From: Cellvibrio mixtus subsp. mixtus J3-8
GTDB taxonomy: Bacteria; Pseudomonadota; Gammaproteobacteria; Pseudomonadales; Cellvibrionaceae
Length of the DNA stretch: 64,000 nt
Reading direction: 5' to 3'
Assembly: GCF_000766945.1 (NCBI RefSeq)
Contig: NZ_ALBT01000032.1
Span: 186,001-250,000 of the forward strand
Positions 10,007-18,789 of the stretch are shown piece after piece (position 1 is the stretch's first letter; each line of letters begins with the position of its first letter). The position numbers were made by a program, and so were the translations under genes. The notes beneath the pieces are model-generated. The model did no database searches, was not told the origin of the DNA, and was given only the letters and a program-made list of their open reading frames with translations.

Positions 10007-11599
10007 GTGGCAATTCAAACTATTAAAGTGCCTGATATTGGCGGCGCAGAAGGCGTTGAAGTAATTGAAATCTCCGTAAAAGTGGGCGATGTCGTCGCTG
10101 AAGGTGATTCAATTGTCGTGCTTGAAACGGACAAGGCTTCAATGGAAATCCCTGCTGATACATCAGGTAAGGTTGTCGCTATCAAAGTAAATATTGGCGA
10201 TAAAGTATCGCAAGGCAGCCTGTTGCTGGAAGTTGAAGCAGAGGGTGCAGCTGCACCTGAACCAGCTCCCCAACCGGTAGAGCCAGCAGCGGCGGCTCCA
10301 GTTGCTGCTCCTGCGCCAGCTGCAAGTGCTGAAGTAAATCTGGTTGTTCCGGATATTGGTGGTGCTGAAGGCGTTGAGGTTATTGAAATCTCTGTAAATG
10401 TTGGCGATGAAGTTGCTGAGGGCGATTCATTGATCGTACTCGAAACGGATAAGGCATCTATGGAAATCCCTGCTGAAGCAGCAGGTAAAATTGTCAGTCT
10501 TGCTGTAAAGGTAGGCGATAAGCTTTCCCAGGGTTCAGTAATTGGCGTGTTGGCTACCAGTGGCGGAGCAATAGCTTCGGCTCCTGTTGCCGCAGTCCCG
10601 GCTAAAGCTGAAGCAGCAGCGCCTGCGCCTGCTGCAAAAGTTGACGCACCAAAATCTGCACCAGCTCCAGTTGCAGAAGTAGAGCAGACTGGTGATGTTT
10701 ACGCCGGGCCAGCTGTGCGTAAACTGGCTCGTCAACTGGGTGTTGATTTGGGCAAATTAGCGGGTACTGGTCCCCGCGGTCGTTTGTTGAAGGATGACGT
10801 TCGTAGCTACGTGAAGCCAATTGTACAGGCCGCTCAATCTGGCGCACCTGTTGGTGGTGGTTCAGGTATTCCGCGTGTACCTGCAGTCGATTTCTCCAAA
10901 TTTGGCGAAATTGAAACGGTGAAAATGAGCAAAGTGAAGAAAATCACTGCGGACAATATGAGCCGTAATTGGCTGAATGTGCCTCATGTTACCCAATGGG
11001 ATGATGCTGATATTACTGATTTGGAAGCCTTCCGTAATGGTTTGAAAGCCGAAGCAGAAAAGCGCGGCAGCAAATTGACTCCATTGCCATTCCTGTTAAA
11101 AGCATCTGCGGCTGCATTAATTGCAGAGCCAACATTCAATGTGTCGTTACATCACGATGGCGAAAGTATCGTTCACAAAAAATATGTACATATTGGTATC
11201 GCAGTAGATACTCCTAACGGTTTGATGGTTCCGGTTATTCGTAACGTGGATAAAAAAGGCCTGTGGGAATTGACTGACGAGATCAATGCGATTGCTAAAA
11301 AAGCGCGTGATGGAAAATTGTTGCCAGCAGATATGCAAGGTGGCTGTTTCACAATCTCCAGCCTTGGTGCCGCGGGTGGCAACGGCTTTACTCCTATCGT
11401 AAATGCACCGGAAGTTGCTATCCTCGGTGTAAGTCGTGCGCAAATGAAACCTGTATGGAATGGCAAAGAGTTTGTACCGCGCAATATGCTGCCGTTGTCT
11501 CTCTCTTACGATCATCGTGCAATTAACGGTGCAGATGCTGGCCGGTTCTTCACTTACCTGACTGCTGTAATTGCTGATGTAAGACGTTTGTTGTTGTAA
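10007..11599 (+). CDS. aceF: Pyruvate dehydrogenase E2, dihydrolipoyllysine acetyltransferase
   Basis: 530 residues starting at a GTG preceded by a GAGGA site. Domains in order: lipoyl domain 1 with lipoyl-lysine motif ETDKASM (Lys 43); an Ala/Pro linker; lipoyl domain 2 with the same motif near residue 150; a second Ala/Pro linker; an E3/E1-binding domain (about 232-265, AGPAVRKLARQLG...GPRGRLLKDDV); and the catalytic acetyltransferase domain ending with DHRAINGADAG (His about 503). Two lipoyl domains is one fewer than in E. coli AceF. Forms the core of the pyruvate dehydrogenase complex with AceE. Confidence 0.97.
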   Translation: MAIQTIKVPDIGGAEGVEVIEISVKVGDVVAEGDSIVVLETDKASMEIPADTSGKVVAIKVNIGDKVSQGSLLLEVEAEGAAAPEPAPQPVEPAAAAPVAAPAPAASAEVNLVVPDIGGAEGVEVIEISVNVGDEVAEGDSLIVLETDKASMEIPAEAAGKIVSLAVKVGDKLSQGSVIGVLATSGGAIASAPVAAVPAKAEAAAPAPAAKVDAPKSAPAPVAEVEQTGDVYAGPAVRKLARQLGVDLGKLAGTGPRGRLLKDDVRSYVKPIVQAAQSGAPVGGGSGIPRVPAVDFSKFGEIETVKMSKVKKITADNMSRNWLNVPHVTQWDDADITDLEAFRNGLKAEAEKRGSKLTPLPFLLKASAAALIAEPTFNVSLHHDGESIVHKKYVHIGIAVDTPNGLMVPVIRNVDKKGLWELTDEINAIAKKARDGKLLPADMQGGCFTISSLGAAGGNGFTPIVNAPEVAILGVSRAQMKPVWNGKEFVPRNMLPLSLSYDHRAINGADAGRFFTYLTAVIADVRRLLL

Positions 11600-11623
11600 T
11601 ATCGTTTTTGTAAATGAGTTAGT

Positions 11624-11654
11624 AAAAGGCCAGCAAATTGCTGGCCTTTTTGTT
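11624..11654 (+). terminator. Rho-independent terminator of aceEF
   Basis: Near-perfect inverted repeat AAAAGGCCAGCAA / TTGCTGGCCTTTT followed by TTTGTTTTT, 25 nt after the aceF stop. Confidence 0.9.
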
Positions 11655-11799
11655 TTTCACGAATAGATTAACCAAAAAATATCGCATAAAAACGTGGGTT
11701 ATTTCAATTTGCCAATAAGGTGGTAACCAAAATTATTTTTTTACGTTTTGTTTGTATTTCTGCACCGGCAATCCTCTGGCTATGAACAAACGAACTTGT

Positions 11800-12204
11800 T
11801 CAGGATTCGGAAGACGTTATTTGATTATGCAAACTTGTTTTCCAATAAAGCAGTTTGGTGAAAGGTGTTATGTATTTTGTTAATAAGAAAACTATACATA
11901 ACCCCAAGATAACTCCGCCGCTATTTGCCATCATATCCGCAAGGCTGAACGTGCGAGGAGGATTAAAATGCTGGCCTACTTCGATAGCAAAAGAATAAGT
12001 AATGAGGAATGCAGCACGATGCCAAAATGCCCATCCTGGACATGCAAAACTAATGGACATTGCAGCGACAGTGTAACCGGTAAAGTGCATTAATAAATCA
12101 TTGAAAACCGGCACTGAATTTTCAGGGTGAGGTGTTAGCCCGAGGTAAGTATAAATCACTAACAAACAACAAAACTGGATCACACAGAGCGCTCGCCACA
12201 ACAT
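11800..12204 (-). CDS. VanZ-like integral membrane protein
   Basis: About 134 residues with four hydrophobic segments. VanZ-family features are visible: FNDLLMHFTGY (like the family D-K-L-xH-FxGY block), an EVGQ motif in the third helix, and FSLADMMANSGGVILG near the end. The start at 12204 is preferred because GAGGGA sits 7-8 nt upstream; an in-frame ATG 33 nt further out lacks a good site. VanZ-like proteins are named after a teicoplanin-resistance gene, but the function of the chromosomal members is largely unknown. It is separated from mobA by about 70 nt on the same strand. Confidence 0.8.
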   Translation of the reverse strand: MLWRALCVIQFCCLLVIYTYLGLTPHPENSVPVFNDLLMHFTGYTVAAMSISFACPGWAFWHRAAFLITYSFAIEVGQHFNPPRTFSLADMMANSGGVILGLCIVFLLTKYITPFTKLLYWKTSLHNQITSSES

Positions 12205-12276
12205 TTGCATTTCCCTCGAAAGATTTTGGAAAAGCATAACAGGCTGGCGAAATTCCGGCGATCCCGGTGCGATAGT

Positions 12277-12900
12277 TTATTTGACCAGGCTTACCAATGG
12301 CTCTGCGGCGTAAAGATCCTGCGGGGTGTTGATATTAAAAAATGGATCATAAGCATCTGCAGCAAATTCTACCGTTACCATTTTTTGTTGCTTGATCCAA
12401 TCCTGCAATCGTGGAGCGTCTCCGGTCTGGAGTTGCTGTTCAATTTTTTCCAGGAGCGATGCATGCCAAAGCGCGAAAATTGGATGGGTGCGGTTTTTAG
12501 AGGCTGCTACTGCCAGTTGCTTATGATGAGTAACTGCCGCTTCCAACAAGCGTGCGACTACATCAGTAGGGAAAAATGGTGTATCCGATGCAAAGCTTGC
12601 CAACCACTCTGCGTTCGGGTTGTCTCCCCCCATGCGTTTCAACCCGGCATGGATTCCTGCCAATGGACCGAGGTTATTGGGAAATACGTCGGGAATAACC
12701 GGCAACCGTGTGCGCGCAAAGCGCAGGCTATTGCCATTGGCATTCAATAACAAAGACCCAACTTGAGGTTGGGCGCGCTCTACAGTCCGTTGTAGCAAGG
12801 TTTTGCCTGCAAGGGGTAGAAGGCACTTGTCGCCTCCGCCCATGCGTTTGGCTAGGCCGCCGGCCAGGATGATGCCGACAACGGATTGGGAAATACTCAT
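12277..12900 (-). CDS. mobA: Molybdenum cofactor guanylyltransferase MobA
   Basis: About 207 residues. The N-terminal nucleotidyltransferase motif GIILAGGLAKRMGGGDKCLLPL matches the MobA LAGG-x-RMGG-DK block, and the downstream PDVFPNNLGPLAGIHAGL and SFASDTPFFP segments match GPLAGI and CDTPF-type blocks. MobA links GMP to molybdopterin to form the bis-MGD cofactor. The Rossmann start requires initiation at or just before the chosen ATG; another in-frame ATG lies 27 nt upstream. No molybdoenzyme gene is seen in the window. Confidence 0.92.
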   Translation of the reverse strand: MSISQSVVGIILAGGLAKRMGGGDKCLLPLAGKTLLQRTVERAQPQVGSLLLNANGNSLRFARTRLPVIPDVFPNNLGPLAGIHAGLKRMGGDNPNAEWLASFASDTPFFPTDVVARLLEAAVTHHKQLAVAASKNRTHPIFALWHASLLEKIEQQLQTGDAPRLQDWIKQQKMVTVEFAADAYDPFFNINTPQDLYAAEPLVSLVK

Positions 12901-13184
12901 AGGTCTTTCTGGCTGGGTCAGGATCATCGTCTAGGATTATTTAAGCGCACATCCCGGCATGCTGGCGCGTTAATCCTTGTCTGTCGTAGTGTCTAGTTTA
13001 GCTGTTGCCAAGGTTCAGAACCATGATTTTTATGTGATGGTTTTGTTTGAAGGGAAAATTACTGCAATTAATTAAAAAACTATTGATTCAATATTTATAA
13101 TTGATTTTTTATATTTAAGGCAATCACATAGTATGGTTGCATATTCCGAGCAACTTTGTTAACTAAAAATGGATGGATGTAACT

Positions 13185-14630
13185 ATGAGTAAAATCGATT
13201 TGACTACCTCCGCTGGCGCACCCGTTGCTGACGATAACAACAGCATCAGTGTTGGGCCGCGCGGCCCGCTTACGTTTGATAACCATTACCTGTTTGAAAA
13301 ACTCGCGCATTTTAATCGAGAGCGTGTCCCCGAGCGCGTAGTGCATGCCCGCGGTACCGGAGCTTACGGTCACTTCACCTTGAGCAAAAGTTTAAGCGAA
13401 TACAGTGTTGCAGACTTTTTACAAAAAGTTGGCGACAAAACTGAAGTATTTTTGCGTTTCTCCACCGTCGGTGGTGGCCAGGACTCCAGTGACTATGCGC
13501 GTGATCCACGTGGTTTTGCGGTGAAGTTTTACACTCGCCAGGGTAACTATGATGTTGTTGGCAACAACACACCGGTATTCTTCCTGAATGATCCAATTAA
13601 ATTCCCTGATTTTATCCATTCGCAAAAGAAAAACCCGCAAACCAATTTACCGGACCCTGCGGCTGCGTATGAATTCTGGGCCAACCATCCGCAATCGTTA
13701 CATCAAATGACGATATTGATGTCTGATCGCGGTATCCCGTTGTCCTATCGCCACGTTCACGGTTTTAGTTCGCACACATTAAGTTTGTGGAACGATAAAG
13801 GTGAGCGCTATTGGGTAAAATGGCATTTCAAAACTAACCAGGGCATTAAAACCCTGACGGATGAAGAAGCCGCAAAACAACCTCCGTTTGGTGCGCAAAA
13901 AGATTTGGTTGATGCGATTAATCGCGGTGAATTTCCGAGTTGGACAGTCAAAATCCAGATTATGACTCAACAACAAGCGGAGACGTATCATATTAATCCC
14001 TTTGATTTAACCAAAGTTTGGCCACACAAAGATTACCCGTTAATTGAAATTGGCCAGCTTGAATTAAATCGCAACGTACAAAATTATTTTGCTGAAACCG
14101 AGCAATCGGCATTTGCGCCTAGCAATCTCGTTCCAGGTACCGGTGGATCGCCTGATAAAATGTTGCAAGCACGTATGCTTGCTTATCAGGATGCGCACCG
14201 CTATCGCGTGGGTGTGAACCACAATCAATTACCTGTGAATGCACCCCGTTGCCCGGTGAACCACTACCAGCGTGACGGTGCAGCGGCAGGTTGCCCGTTT
14301 GGTCACGGTAACCAGGTACAAACCAGTGGCGCAAATTATTATCCGAATGATCGTGCAGGGCAGGGCTATCCCGAACCAAATCCGGCTTACCGTGAACCGC
14401 CGATGGTATTGAGTAACGCTGTAGTTGATCGCTACGATCAATTAAGTGAGGATTATTATTCTCAGGCTGGTGATTTATTCCGCTTGATGAGCGCTGATCA
14501 AAAATCGCAACTCACCCGTAATATTGCAGGTGGTTTATCGCAAGCTAATGCATCCATCCAGGAGCGTATGTTGGGATATTTGCATAAAGCGGATCCTGAA
14601 TATGCAGCGATGGTGAAAGCATTATTGTAA
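13185..14630 (+). CDS. katA: Haem catalase, small-subunit (clade 3) type
   Basis: About 481 residues. The catalytic histidine region ERVVHARGTGAYG, distal asparagine region (GNYDVVGNNTPVFF), and proximal tyrosine region RMLAYQDAHRYRVG are all present, so this should be an active monofunctional catalase. No extra C-terminal flavodoxin-like domain is present, which fits the small-subunit group. The ATG at 13185 has GGATGG about 8 nt upstream; an ATG 12 nt earlier is also in frame. The katA symbol is by family, not proven orthology. Confidence 0.95.
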   Translation: MSKIDLTTSAGAPVADDNNSISVGPRGPLTFDNHYLFEKLAHFNRERVPERVVHARGTGAYGHFTLSKSLSEYSVADFLQKVGDKTEVFLRFSTVGGGQDSSDYARDPRGFAVKFYTRQGNYDVVGNNTPVFFLNDPIKFPDFIHSQKKNPQTNLPDPAAAYEFWANHPQSLHQMTILMSDRGIPLSYRHVHGFSSHTLSLWNDKGERYWVKWHFKTNQGIKTLTDEEAAKQPPFGAQKDLVDAINRGEFPSWTVKIQIMTQQQAETYHINPFDLTKVWPHKDYPLIEIGQLELNRNVQNYFAETEQSAFAPSNLVPGTGGSPDKMLQARMLAYQDAHRYRVGVNHNQLPVNAPRCPVNHYQRDGAAAGCPFGHGNQVQTSGANYYPNDRAGQGYPEPNPAYREPPMVLSNAVVDRYDQLSEDYYSQAGDLFRLMSADQKSQLTRNIAGGLSQANASIQERMLGYLHKADPEYAAMVKALL

Positions 14631-14646
14631 TTTTTTAACTCGATAA

Positions 14647-14682
14647 AAAAGGCACTGAAGAAATTCAGTGCCTTTTATTTTT
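14647..14682 (+). terminator. Rho-independent terminator after catalase
   Basis: 13-bp inverted repeat AAAAGGCACTGAA / TTCAGTGCCTTTT with a 4-nt loop, followed by ATTTTT, 16 nt after the catalase stop. Confidence 0.9.
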
Positions 14683-14743
14683 AATAATTTGAACAGCAAC
14701 GCAAGGAAAATATTTAACGATGTATGGTTTGGTTCGCCGTCGA

Positions 14744-16033
14744 TTACACTTTTTCCAAAGCTTGTTTCAAATCTGCAAATAAATCATCAATGTGTTCAAT
14801 GCCCACCGATAATCTCACTGTGTCGAATCCAACGCCTGCTTTAGCCAATTCTTCGGGGGATAATTGGCGGTGTGTCGTGGAAGCAGGGTGGGTGGCCAGG
14901 GATTTTGCATCGCCGATATTTACCAGGCGAGTGAATAATTGCAACGCATCCAGAAAGCGGGCGCCAGCTTCGCGACCATCATCAGCCTTTAAACCAAAAG
15001 TTAATAAACCTGATGCCTTTCCGCCCAAATATTTTTGTGCAAGCTCATAATAACGATTGCCTGGTAAGCCTGCGTAGTTTACCCAGCTTACTTTCGGATG
15101 GCTTTGCAGGTATTCAGCAATTTTTTGCGTGTTGTCATTGATGCGCTCGAGGCGCAATGCCAATGTTTCTATTCCCTGTAAAATCAGGAATGCATTAAAC
15201 GGTGAAAGTGCCGCACCGGTATTGCGCAGTGGTACTACACGCGCTCGGCCAATATACGCAGCGGCGCCAAGAGCCTCGGTGTACACCACACCGTGATAAC
15301 TCACATCAGGTTCATTCAAGCGTTTGAATTTCTCTTTATGGTTCGCCCAGGGAAACTTTCCGGAATCGACAATGGCACCACCAACAGTAGTGCCATGGCC
15401 ACCCATATATTTAGTCAATGAATGCACAACAATATCCGCTCCATGTTCAATGGGGCGTAACAAATAAGGTGTAGCAACAGTATTGTCCACAATTAATGGC
15501 ACACCGTGACGGTGAGCAATTTCAGCAATGCGCGCAATATCGGTGACATTTCCTTGTGGATTACCCAATGACTCTACAAAAATAGCTTTGGTTCGTTCAT
15601 CGATTAAGGGTTCAAAACTATCCGGATTTAGATGGTCAGCAAAGCGTGTAGTGATTCCGTATTGCGGTAATGTGTGCGCAAATAAATTATAAGTACCCCC
15701 GTAAAGCGCCGTTGAAGAAACAATATTGTCACCCGCTTCAGCAATTGTTTGTATCGCATAGGTCACCGCCGCTTGGCCGGATGCCAGCGCCAACGCGGCA
15801 ATACCGCCTTCAAGTGCGGCGACGCGCTTTTCCAGCACATCATTGGTGGGGTTCATAATGCGGGTATAAATATTACCTGCAACTTTTAAATCAAATAAAT
15901 CCGCGCCATGTTGCGCATTATCAAATGCATAGGCAACTGTTTGGTAAATGGGCACTGCAACTGATTTCGTGGTGGGATCAGGTGTGTACCCTGCGTGCAC
16001 AGATTGTGTTTCAAATTTCCAGGTTTCAGACAT
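14744..16033 (-). CDS. metY: O-acetylhomoserine (thiol)-lyase / aminocarboxypropyltransferase
   Basis: 429 residues, PLP-dependent Cys/Met-metabolism family. The pyridoxal lysine lies in [16 protein letters not shown] (Lys 208), with the conserved [22 protein letters not shown] and [12 protein letters not shown] blocks. MetY enzymes make homocysteine directly from sulfide and O-acetylhomoserine, so the gene belongs to sulfur assimilation. A palindrome CATAAGCTTATG about 95-105 nt upstream of the start resembles elements before the two oscA genes, suggesting shared sulfur control. Confidence 0.95.
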   Translation of the reverse strand: MSETWKFETQSVHAGYTPDPTTKSVAVPIYQTVAYAFDNAQHGADLFDLKVAGNIYTRIMNPTNDVLEKRVAALEGGIAALALASGQAAVTYAIQTIAEAGDNIVSSTALYGGTYNLFAHTLPQYGITTRFADHLNPDSFEPLIDERTKAIFVESLGNPQGNVTDIARIAEIAHRHGVPLIVDNTVATPYLLRPIEHGADIVVHSLTKYMGGHGTTVGGAIVDSGKFPWANHKEKFKRLNEPDVSYHGVVYTEALGAAAYIGRARVVPLRNTGAALSPFNAFLILQGIETLALRLERINDNTQKIAEYLQSHPKVSWVNYAGLPGNRYYELAQKYLGGKASGLLTFGLKADDGREAGARFLDALQLFTRLVNIGDAKSLATHPASTTHRQLSPEELAKAGVGFDTVRLSVGIEHIDDLFADLKQALEKV

Positions 16034-16126
16034 GAATTACTCCGTTTTATGCGTAATAGTGCTATGAAAAAAGCAGTGAAAGTCGATTCTAACGACCTGG
16101 TGTACCTTTCTGAACTTCAATTAATT

Positions 16127-16138
16127 CATAAGCTTATG
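16127..16138 (-). promoter_or_regulatory. Candidate sulfur-regulon operator upstream of metY
   Basis: A perfect 12-nt palindrome CATAAGCTTATG. Its core ATAAGCTTAT differs by one base from the ATAAGCTAAT core of the 30-nt element preceding both oscA genes, and it lies at a matching distance (about 95-104 nt) from the start codon. A CysB-like LysR regulator is the obvious candidate binder; this is inference. Confidence 0.45.
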
Positions 16139-16290
16139 CCATTTTTTCAATATTATTTTTGAAATAAATGTGAATGGGTTTCTGCTTTATTTTGAACACA
16201 ATTTATTCCCCTCCGCTAAAAAAAACTGCTGGATATTCACCAGTCCTTCTGATTATAAATTAACAATTTTGACGCTGGGTTGTATACATC

Positions 16291-16309
16291 ATTGGAAAAT
16301 ATTTCCAAT
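16291..16309. promoter_or_regulatory. Palindrome upstream of the tonB promoter, possible enhancer site
   Basis: Inverted repeat ATTGGAAA-ATA-TTTCCAAT, about 95-110 nt upstream of the candidate sigma-54 promoter. This is the usual distance for an activator binding site of the bacterial enhancer-binding class. No other coding signal is seen in this AT-rich gap (16034-16541). Confidence 0.35.
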
Positions 16310-16403
16310 TTATCTTGTGGTGATAAAAATTAAGATGCCGGTTTTCAAGGAGTTAAAAGGCGGCGGCATTTTTTTAAGGATTGAACACTAATATTTTTAT
16401 TCA

Positions 16404-16420
16404 TTGGCACACTTGCTGCA
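16404..16420 (+). promoter_or_regulatory. Candidate sigma-54 promoter of tonB-exbB-exbD
   Basis: TTGGCACACTTGCTGCA matches the -24/-12 consensus (YTGGCACG-N4-TTGCW) with invariant GG and GC spaced 10 nt apart; the mismatches are A for G after TGGCAC and C for the first T of TTGCA. It points towards tonB, whose ATG is about 120 nt downstream. Confidence 0.55.
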
Positions 16421-16541
16421 AAACCTTGGGCAAGTGAATATTTATGCCAGCACACAATGATGGATAAATGTTTACCAATTGTTGTTTTTTATTGTCGCCA
16501 CAAGCGATTTTGGTAAGCCCTCTGTTGGGCGGGAGTCATTT

Positions 16542-17315
16542 ATGAGTGCTCATGCATACTCGGAACCCTATAGTTATGATCGTCGCCATGCGCGGCATCA
16601 GTTGCGTACACAACCTGCAACAACGCCGCGAAAATCAGCGGATATCGTCAAGTTAATTCCACGTGAATATAGCCGTGAAAAACAAATTGAATTGGTGTAC
16701 CCGAAATACCGCGGTGCATTAGGTTTTATTGCGCTGGCATTTATTATCGGTTTGCATTTTGCCGGTTTTGCCTATTTTTATTTCAAGCCGGTGATAGAAG
16801 TGCCGATCACTAAAGCAGAAATTCCCCCGATGACAGTAGAGCTTTATCGTCCTCCGGTAGAGCAACCACCTCCACCAGTAATTCCACCACCTGAAGAAGT
16901 ACCACCGCCTCCAAAAGTGGAAAAACCGAAACCCAAACCGGTTGAAAAACCAAAACCGGTACCAGTGGAGCAAGTGGTAGAAACGCCACCGCCACCACCG
17001 CAACCGGTTGCACCGCCACCACCACCGCCAATTACACCGGCTACTGCAAATCCAGGTTATTTGCGTAACCCGGCACCGGAATATCCGGAGTTGGCAGTGG
17101 AGCGTGGATGGGAAGGGACGGTAATTTTAAATGTACATGTATTGGGGAATGGCAAGCCATCATCAGTAGAAGTGAAAATCTCCAGTGGGCGCAATGTGTT
17201 GGATACCGCTGCGGTACAAACAGTAAGGCGCTGGTCATTCGTACCGGCAAAGCAAGGTGAAACACCAGTAGATTCCTGGGTAGAAGTGCCCATCGATTTT
17301 AAATTATCTAATTAA
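16542..17315 (+). CDS. tonB: TonB family energy-transducing protein
   Basis: 257 residues from the ATG preceded by GGGAG. A 59-residue basic N-terminal tail is followed by one transmembrane helix (about 60-80), a long Pro/Glu/Lys/Val-rich periplasmic spacer (about 100-170), and a C-terminal TonB domain (PAPEYPELAVERGWEGTV ... WSFVPAKQG ... VPIDFKL). The cytoplasmic tail is much longer than in E. coli TonB. It forms the energy-coupling system with the next two genes and probably serves the nearby TonB-dependent receptor. The gene lies behind a sigma-54-like promoter, which is unusual for tonB. Confidence 0.93.
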   Translation: MSAHAYSEPYSYDRRHARHQLRTQPATTPRKSADIVKLIPREYSREKQIELVYPKYRGALGFIALAFIIGLHFAGFAYFYFKPVIEVPITKAEIPPMTVELYRPPVEQPPPPVIPPPEEVPPPPKVEKPKPKPVEKPKPVPVEQVVETPPPPPQPVAPPPPPPITPATANPGYLRNPAPEYPELAVERGWEGTVILNVHVLGNGKPSSVEVKISSGRNVLDTAAVQTVRRWSFVPAKQGETPVDSWVEVPIDFKLSN

Positions 17316-17416
17316 TCCGGCACCAGGATTTTTGAGATTACATTTTAAATATTGTTTGGATGAAAAACCGAACTGACGTTTTTCAATTACATTTTTGTTA
17401 ATTAGGAATAGAGATT

Positions 17417-18166
17417 ATGTCTGAGCTGTACCAACATATCGTTGAGTGGACTTTGTGGGCCCTTATTGCTGTTTCAATTGTTACCTGGACCCTGATTGTT
17501 ATAAAAGGCATTCAACATTTTACTTTGTCACGCCAAAATCGTCGCTTTATTAAAACATTTTGGTCATCTCCTGATTTGCACGCTGCTGCCTCGTTTGAGA
17601 AATATGTAGGTGCCACAGCGCGTGTTGCTGCCGCGGGCTTCCAAACATTGCGCAACGCAGATGCAAGCACCGCTACTGATCTGGAGCACAGTTGGGATCG
17701 CCAGGATTTGCTGGAGCGCCATTTGCGCCAACAAATCCAGAAGGAGCGCCGTTCACTGGAAAATGGTTTGGCAATTCTCGCATCAATTGGTAATACCGCG
17801 CCGTTCGTAGGTTTGTTTGGTACTGTATTCGGAATTATCCAGGCGCTTACGCAAATTACCGCTAGTAAATCGGCGAGTATTGAAGTGGTTGCGGGTCCAA
17901 TTGGTGAGGCACTAATTGCAACAGGAATCGGCATCGCAGTTGCCGTACCTTCTGTGTTGGCTTACAACTTTTTCTTGCGTCGTGTGAAGTTAATTGCAGC
18001 GGATTTGGATGATTTTGCCACTGACTTTGTCAGCCTGGTACAAAAAGCAGGTTTCCGTATTAAAGCCTCCGCTCCTGTTGTTAAAGCAGCCCAGGTTCAA
18101 CCTGAGCGTGACGGTAGCAAATCCGAATTGAATAAACCCGATACCGGTAAAGAGGTATTTGCATAA
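17417..18166 (+). CDS. exbB: ExbB-type proton channel subunit (MotA/TolQ/ExbB family)
   Basis: 249 residues. One N-terminal transmembrane helix (about 13-30), a cytoplasmic helical region, then two C-terminal helices containing the family block LASIGNTAPFVGLFGTVFGII and GEALIATGIGIAVAVPSVLAYN. With ExbD it couples the proton gradient to TonB. A 60-residue Lys/Pro-rich tail is longer than usual. The stop codon overlaps the exbD start by one base (TAATG), so the two are translationally coupled. Confidence 0.94.
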   Translation: MSELYQHIVEWTLWALIAVSIVTWTLIVIKGIQHFTLSRQNRRFIKTFWSSPDLHAAASFEKYVGATARVAAAGFQTLRNADASTATDLEHSWDRQDLLERHLRQQIQKERRSLENGLAILASIGNTAPFVGLFGTVFGIIQALTQITASKSASIEVVAGPIGEALIATGIGIAVAVPSVLAYNFFLRRVKLIAADLDDFATDFVSLVQKAGFRIKASAPVVKAAQVQPERDGSKSELNKPDTGKEVFA

Positions 18167-18579
18167 TGGCAATTTCAAGCAGTAGTGATAGTGATGAAGT
18201 TTTAAGCGAGATTAATATTACACCGATGGTGGATGTAATGTTGGTACTGCTAGTGGTGTTTATTATTACTGCACCGCTCATGACTAATGCGATCAATGTA
18301 AATTTACCGGATACAGAAACAACGGTCAAAATCGAAGAGCCGAAAAAACCATTAGTACTTAGTATCGATGCCGAAGGGAAAATCTATCTGGATAAAGATG
18401 AATACTCATTGGAAATTATCCGCCAGGAATTGGAAAGCCGTAAGGCAGCTGATCCTGAATTGCGCTTGAATCTTAATGCGGATGAAACGGTCGATTATGG
18501 TGTAGTAGCCAAAGTCATGGTGCTGGTTGAAAAAGCGGGTATCGAGCGGCTTTCTGTAGTTACTGAAGCAGGTAGCTAA
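18166..18579 (+). CDS. exbD: ExbD-type biopolymer transport protein
   Basis: 137 residues with a single N-terminal transmembrane helix carrying the proton-relevant aspartate in INITPMVDVMLVLLVVFIIT, followed by the periplasmic ExbD/TolR domain. Last gene of the tonB-exbB-exbD operon; a terminator lies about 120 nt downstream. Confidence 0.95.
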   Translation: MAISSSSDSDEVLSEINITPMVDVMLVLLVVFIITAPLMTNAINVNLPDTETTVKIEEPKKPLVLSIDAEGKIYLDKDEYSLEIIRQELESRKAADPELRLNLNADETVDYGVVAKVMVLVEKAGIERLSVVTEAGS

Positions 18580-18699
18580 TTATTTCCTTGCCATAAATTC
18601 GCTATCAGCAAAAAAGCAATAATTAATTAATAAAAATTTAAAGCAGTAAGCAAAAAAACGGTGTACAAGGAGGTTATTTTTATTCAGTATCTGTAAAAT

Positions 18700-18727
18700 C
18701 ATGCATTCATAATGATGCATGTTTTTT
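18700..18727 (+). terminator. Terminator after exbD
   Basis: Inverted repeat CATGCAT / ATGCATG with an 8-nt loop followed by six T residues. Short and only moderately GC-rich stem. Confidence 0.6.
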
Positions 18728-18789
18728 AAGCTGATGCATTGTGACGTTGATGCGTTTTCAAACAGATATATTCTAAATAGGTAGTTGTT

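Noticed and set aside
16170-16391. 73-codon plus-strand frame upstream of tonB
   Set aside because: AT-rich, no family, no start signal; it overlaps the candidate sigma-54 regulatory region upstream.
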